Shown one piece after another: positions 60,867-64,000 of a DNA stretch of 64,000 nucleotides. The notes beneath the pieces were generated by a model. It had not been told where the DNA came from. It saw only the letters and a list, made by a program, of their open reading frames with translations, and did no database searches. The position numbers and the translations under genes were made by a program. The number at the start of each line of letters is the position of its first letter. Positions within the stretch are counted from its first letter, which is position 1. The stretch is taken from contig OZ245876.1 in NCBI GenBank assembly GCA_965229445.1, positions 2,852,001 to 2,916,000 of the forward strand. Reading direction: 5' to 3'. The DNA comes from Owenweeksia sp965229445. GTDB taxonomy: Bacteria; Bacteroidota; Bacteroidia; Flavobacteriales; Schleiferiaceae.

Positions 60867-61970
60867 ATGAGGTCAGTTAAGAAAGTCATATTGCTTGGGC
60901 TGATATCCAGTGTAGTGATTCTTCAACAATGCACCAAGGATTCCGGCTCTGAGCCACCATGTTCGGATGTAGGTACACCTTACAAACTGGAGGTACCGGA
61001 TGGCTTTCCAGAGCCATTTATTCCCGCCGACAATCCGATGACGGTTGAGGGTGTAAAGCTAGGAAGGCATCTATTCTTTGAGAAGAAATTATCCGGAGAC
61101 CTGAGTATGTCGTGCGCTAGTTGTCATCATCAGGGATTTGCCTTCGCTGATACACCAGATAAAATTAAATCTGTGGGCATTGTGGGAGATTCAACCCGTA
61201 GGCACGCCATGCCTATTTTTAATTTGGCCTTCAACGAGATTTTTTTCTGGGATGGCCGAGCCATGAGTTTGGAACAACAGGCACTAATGCCCATAGAAGA
61301 TCCGGTTGAATTAAATGTGGACTTGGCAACCGTGGTAGCCCGACTGCAAGCCGACCCCACCTATCCTGATATGTTTGCGGCGGCTTTTGGTGATGATAAT
61401 ATCACTCCGGAGCGAATTGGTAAAGCCATAGCCCAGTTTGAAAGAACCATGATATCTGCCAATTCCAAATTTGATAGGGTAGTGCGGCTACAAACCGAGT
61501 CATTTACCCCAGCGGAACAGAGGGGCTTCGATTTATACAACAATGAAATTGGCGATTGTTTTCACTGTCATGGTCAATTAGAAACACGTTTTTTAATGGG
61601 TGCCTTTGGGGTGGACAATACCTTCTTGAATAATGGGAATAAAGCAGATTATTCTCAGGATGAAGGCAGAAAGGAGATCACCGGTGACCCAGGTGATTTA
61701 GGCAAGTTTAAAGTGCCCAGCACCCGCAATATCAGCGTTAGCTTTCCATATATGCACGATGGTAGTATTCCTGACCTGGATAGCTTAATAGAATTTTACA
61801 ATTTTGGAGGCCACCCGGGGCCAGGGAATAATATAGACCCCAATATGAAAGCGGCTGGTGTGGGAAGAAATTGGACTATACAGCAAAAAGAGGATCTGGC
61901 TGCATTTCTGCAAACCTTGACAGATTTTGAATTTCTTTCGGATACGGCTTTCTCCGATCCTTTCAAGTAA
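60867..61970 (+). CDS. Di-haem cytochrome c peroxidase (MauG/CcpA family)
   Basis: A 367-aa protein with a type II signal peptide (MRSVKKVILLGLISSVVILQQC). The first haem site is CASCHH (about 77-82), then FADTPDKIK, RHAMPIFNLAFNEIFFWDGRA and PIEDPVELN. The second haem site is CFHCHG (about 231-236). The C-terminal GKFKVPSTRNISVSFPYMHDG includes the distal Met or Tyr ligand region. It reduces hydrogen peroxide in the periplasm using electrons from small cytochromes. The lipoprotein signal indicates membrane anchoring. It is monocistronic. Confidence 0.92.
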   Translation: MRSVKKVILLGLISSVVILQQCTKDSGSEPPCSDVGTPYKLEVPDGFPEPFIPADNPMTVEGVKLGRHLFFEKKLSGDLSMSCASCHHQGFAFADTPDKIKSVGIVGDSTRRHAMPIFNLAFNEIFFWDGRAMSLEQQALMPIEDPVELNVDLATVVARLQADPTYPDMFAAAFGDDNITPERIGKAIAQFERTMISANSKFDRVVRLQTESFTPAEQRGFDLYNNEIGDCFHCHGQLETRFLMGAFGVDNTFLNNGNKADYSQDEGRKEITGDPGDLGKFKVPSTRNISVSFPYMHDGSIPDLDSLIEFYNFGGHPGPGNNIDPNMKAAGVGRNWTIQQKEDLAAFLQTLTDFEFLSDTAFSDPFK

Positions 61971-61973
61971 CTG

Positions 61974-62594
61974 CTATAGTTTGTCACCGGGCAAGTGCAC
62001 GATCTTCTTGGTTTGATAAAACTCGAGAGGAAATAGTTCAGCTAACTTAAATATCTCGGCAAAGGGATATTCGGTCAATTCTTCAGTAAGATCACCACCC
62101 TTCAGGTACCAAATACCACTGTTCTTATTGGCTTTTGTTTTGAGAAGATGCCTGGTCCAATCCACAAACTGAGGCATATTGGTTACCGCTCTGGACACTA
62201 TGTAATCAAAACTACCCTGAAGATCCTCTACCCTAGTTTGGATGGCCGTTACATTCTCCAGATTTAGCTGACGAGCCACTTCATTAACCACTTTAATCTT
62301 CTTGCCGATAGAATCCACCAATGTAAACTGCACCTCAGGAAAAACAATGGCCAGAGGTACACCCGGAAATCCCCCGCCGGTACCAACATCTAACACCGCA
62401 GAAGTCACATCGGGCACCAGGTACTTCGCAATAGCCAGGGAGTGCAGTACATGTCGCTCTACAAAATGCCCCATATCCTTACGACTAATAAGGTTAACAC
62501 GGGCATTCCACCCGGTATAAACATCTTCCAACTGAGCTATTTTGGCAAGCTGGCCGTCGTTTAACTCAGAAAAGTATTGACGTATTAACTCCAT
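61974..62594 (-). CDS. rsmG: 16S rRNA (guanine-527-N7)-methyltransferase
   Basis: A 206-aa protein. VLDVGTGGGFPGVPLAIVFP (about 69-88) is the SAM-binding motif, VQFTLVDSIGKKIKVV (about 91-106) is motif II, and YIVSRAVTNMPQFVDWTRHL (about 131-150) the active-site loop with SRA. N-terminal WNARVNLISRKDMGHFVERHV is typical. The start overlaps the glycosyltransferase stop by ten bases, so it is the third gene of a minus operon. Confidence 0.95.
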   Translation of the reverse strand: MELIRQYFSELNDGQLAKIAQLEDVYTGWNARVNLISRKDMGHFVERHVLHSLAIAKYLVPDVTSAVLDVGTGGGFPGVPLAIVFPEVQFTLVDSIGKKIKVVNEVARQLNLENVTAIQTRVEDLQGSFDYIVSRAVTNMPQFVDWTRHLLKTKANKNSGIWYLKGGDLTEELTEYPFAEIFKLAELFPLEFYQTKKIVHLPGDKL

Positions 62595-63685
62595 GCGGCT
62601 TTGCGTGGTTTTAGGTAGTTAAATATATGAATGACCGAAAGCAGGCAAGTGCTTAGGCACTCCCAAAATGGATAAAGCACAATCAAATGCCATTGTTGCA
62701 ACCGGGTAGCGTTTAATACCAATATGAGAGCATGAAGCATTGCACGGATCACTATTAAATACAATACCCAAAGCGGTGTACCTAACAACAGCAGAGCGGG
62801 AATGAGCAGATAGAAAAGTAATTTGGACAAACCATATGTGCCCAGTATAAACTTCACCGTCGGTTTATAATAAGTTGCCGTAGTAAGGTGCCGTCTTTTC
62901 TGCGTCCACCATTCTTTCATGGTATAAGCAGGGGCAGAAACCGTACGATGATCCTTAGTGGTTACTATGGCTGTATGACCTGATTTTGCCATAGCTCCGA
63001 CCATGAGATCATCATCGCCAGAGGCCAGACCGGCATCCTTACCCAGGGTCTGGAATTTTTTAGCCCAGCTCTTGCGATAGGCCAGATTTCTACCTACCCC
63101 CATATAAGGCATGCCTACCAGGGCAAATCCGAAGTACAACATAGCCGTTTCAAGGTTATCCCAGCTAGCCACAAAGGATACAATATTTGCCTTGAATCTA
63201 AAAGGGCTGTATCCCAGTACTACTTTGCTCGTATGGAAAGGAGCCGTCATACCCTGTATCCACTGTGAGGTAGTGGGTTTGCAATCCGCATCCGTGAGTA
63301 AGACTATGTCATGTGAAGCCTTCTCGATACCTAATTGCAGGGCTGCCTTTTTTCCCGGTGAATTTGATGTGGGATCATCCGCGTCTATGCGGATCACTCT
63401 CAATCTTAAATGCTTCTCCTGGAATTGATTAAGCAGCTTAGTCGTGCCATCAGAACTATGGTCATCTACCACAAGAACTTCATAGTGAGGATAATCTTGT
63501 ACTAAAAATGCGGGGAGGTTTTCCAGTAGGTTCTGCTTCTCATTTTTAGCACAAATTATTACCGAAACCGGTTCGGTACAATCTCCCTGAGTGGAAGAGG
63601 TGAAGGGAAGTCTAAGAAACAGGTAAAGATCAAAAACGATAAGCACTACTGTTACCAGCACATATATGGGAATTAATATAATCAA
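62585..63685 (-). CDS. Family 2 glycosyltransferase, membrane-bound
   Basis: A 366-aa protein. An N-terminal membrane segment (about 3-24) is followed by the GT-A core: VSVIICAKNEKQNLLENLP (about 42-60), VLVVDDHSSDGTTKLL (about 71-86), LLTDADCKPTTSQW (DxD motif, about 128-141) and a QKRRH motif (about 237) as in the cellulose-synthase-like group. Three or more membrane segments lie at the C-terminus (about 258-350). It would transfer a sugar from a nucleotide donor at the cytoplasmic face. It lies between a GNAT gene (2 bases) and rsmG. Confidence 0.9.
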   Translation of the reverse strand: MIILIPIYVLVTVVLIVFDLYLFLRLPFTSSTQGDCTEPVSVIICAKNEKQNLLENLPAFLVQDYPHYEVLVVDDHSSDGTTKLLNQFQEKHLRLRVIRIDADDPTSNSPGKKAALQLGIEKASHDIVLLTDADCKPTTSQWIQGMTAPFHTSKVVLGYSPFRFKANIVSFVASWDNLETAMLYFGFALVGMPYMGVGRNLAYRKSWAKKFQTLGKDAGLASGDDDLMVGAMAKSGHTAIVTTKDHRTVSAPAYTMKEWWTQKRRHLTTATYYKPTVKFILGTYGLSKLLFYLLIPALLLLGTPLWVLYLIVIRAMLHALILVLNATRLQQWHLIVLYPFWECLSTCLLSVIHIFNYLKPRKAAWS

Positions 63686-63687
63686 GC

Positions 63688-64000
63688 CTAGAGTTTAAGC
63701 CTACAATTCCACCACTCCTTTTCGATGTTGGCTCCTAATCGCTGATAAAAACGCACGGCATCCACATTCCAATCCAGCACTTGCCAATCCAATCTCCCGG
63801 CGCCTGAGGTTTTGGCTTCCTTAGCCGTAGCCTCTAATAAGGCTAGTCCAATACCTCGATTTCTAAATTCCGGTTTTACAAACAAATCTTCCAGATAATA
63901 GCAACGACCCTTCCATGTAGAGTATCTGGGATAAAATAAACTTATCCCAGCTATAGATCCCTCCCATTCTGCTACCAGAAACTTAAAGGCCTGATGTTTG
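63688..64000 (-). CDS. GNAT N-acetyltransferase, partial (N-terminus beyond window)
   Basis: The minus-strand frame runs from the right edge to the stop at 63688 without interruption, giving 104 codons. It has the GNAT core: FLVAEWEGSIAGISLFY, CYYLEDLFVKPEFRNRGIGLALL (acetyl-CoA loop RNRGIG) and VLDWNVDAVRFYQRLGA. YYLEDLFV is typical of the spermidine/diamine acetyltransferase branch. A TTG inside the frame at 63885 is not the start. The stop is two bases before the glycosyltransferase gene, so the genes form one operon with rsmG. Confidence 0.88.
   Translation of the reverse strand, partial: KHQAFKFLVAEWEGSIAGISLFYPRYSTWKGRCYYLEDLFVKPEFRNRGIGLALLEATAKEAKTSGAGRLDWQVLDWNVDAVRFYQRLGANIEKEWWNCRLKL

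Overview
The window is about 64 kb of AT-rich chromosomal DNA from a member of the Bacteroidota, most likely a marine, free-living Flavobacteriia or Cytophagia-like lineage. The evidence: two secreted proteins have C-terminal type IX secretion sorting domains, several genes carry Bacteroidota -7 promoter motifs (TAnnTTTG), and many families are typical of the phylum (DUF6090, DUF5777, YceI, a GldI-like FKBP lipoprotein, LytS/LytTR signalling, PASTA protein next to RluD). No rRNA, tRNA, CRISPR array or complete insertion sequence was seen.

Region 1 (1-8.4 kb) is accessory DNA. It begins with a minus-strand pair of unrecognised, translationally coupled genes and an HNH endonuclease. A run of plus-strand units follows: AbiEi/AbiEii, a small membrane protein, DUF433/DUF5615 and ParD/ParE. 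The units are separated by structured, integron-attC-like repeats with a shared TAGCC..CCGTTG core. Two nearly identical group II intron ribozymes of about 760 nt, without a reverse transcriptase gene, sit antisense directly behind two of the cassette genes. A decayed alpha/beta-hydrolase fused to the tail of a VOC protein closes the region.

Region 2 (8.4-25.4 kb) holds mostly small, independently transcribed genes: an FAD/NAD(P)-binding protein with a YetF-like membrane protein, a DUF3124 lipoprotein, a CPA2/Kef-type cation:proton antiporter, an e(P4)-type acid phosphatase, a frameshifted cytochrome c, a flavodoxin-like oxidoreductase, cupin plus GNAT, DUF6090, VOC, NTF2-like and NmrA proteins. 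It ends with an arsenic operon (arsR, a CX5R phosphatase/arsenate reductase and acr3) behind a palindromic operator. Region 3 (25.4-26.8 kb) is non-coding: three copies of a hairpin-rich repeat of about 0.4 kb.

Region 4 (26.8-42 kb) has uvrB; a minus-strand operon of nrnA, a GldI-like FKBP lipoprotein and two cyclophilin-FKBP fusion isomerases; class II ribonucleotide reductase nrdJ; a UMF1-type transporter; a plus-strand cluster of two CX4CH cytochrome-like lipoproteins, YceI and a DUF5777 beta-barrel protein; and L-2-hydroxyglutarate oxidase. Region 5 (42-52 kb) has a type IX cargo protein, an unusual phosphodiesterase-TPR-sulfotransferase fusion, an ABC permease, the rpsF-rpsR-rplI operon, a PagL-like lipid A deacylase, and a LiaF/LytS/LytTR envelope-stress module.

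Region 6 (52-64 kb) opens with a repeat-rich spacer containing short covarying hairpins. It continues with serA and serC, a secreted unknown protein, a two-cluster ferredoxin divergent from a LuxC-type acyl-CoA reductase, a PASTA protein, a second type IX cargo protein, an RluD-type pseudouridine synthase, a di-haem cytochrome c peroxidase, and a minus-strand GNAT, glycosyltransferase and rsmG operon that runs off the end.
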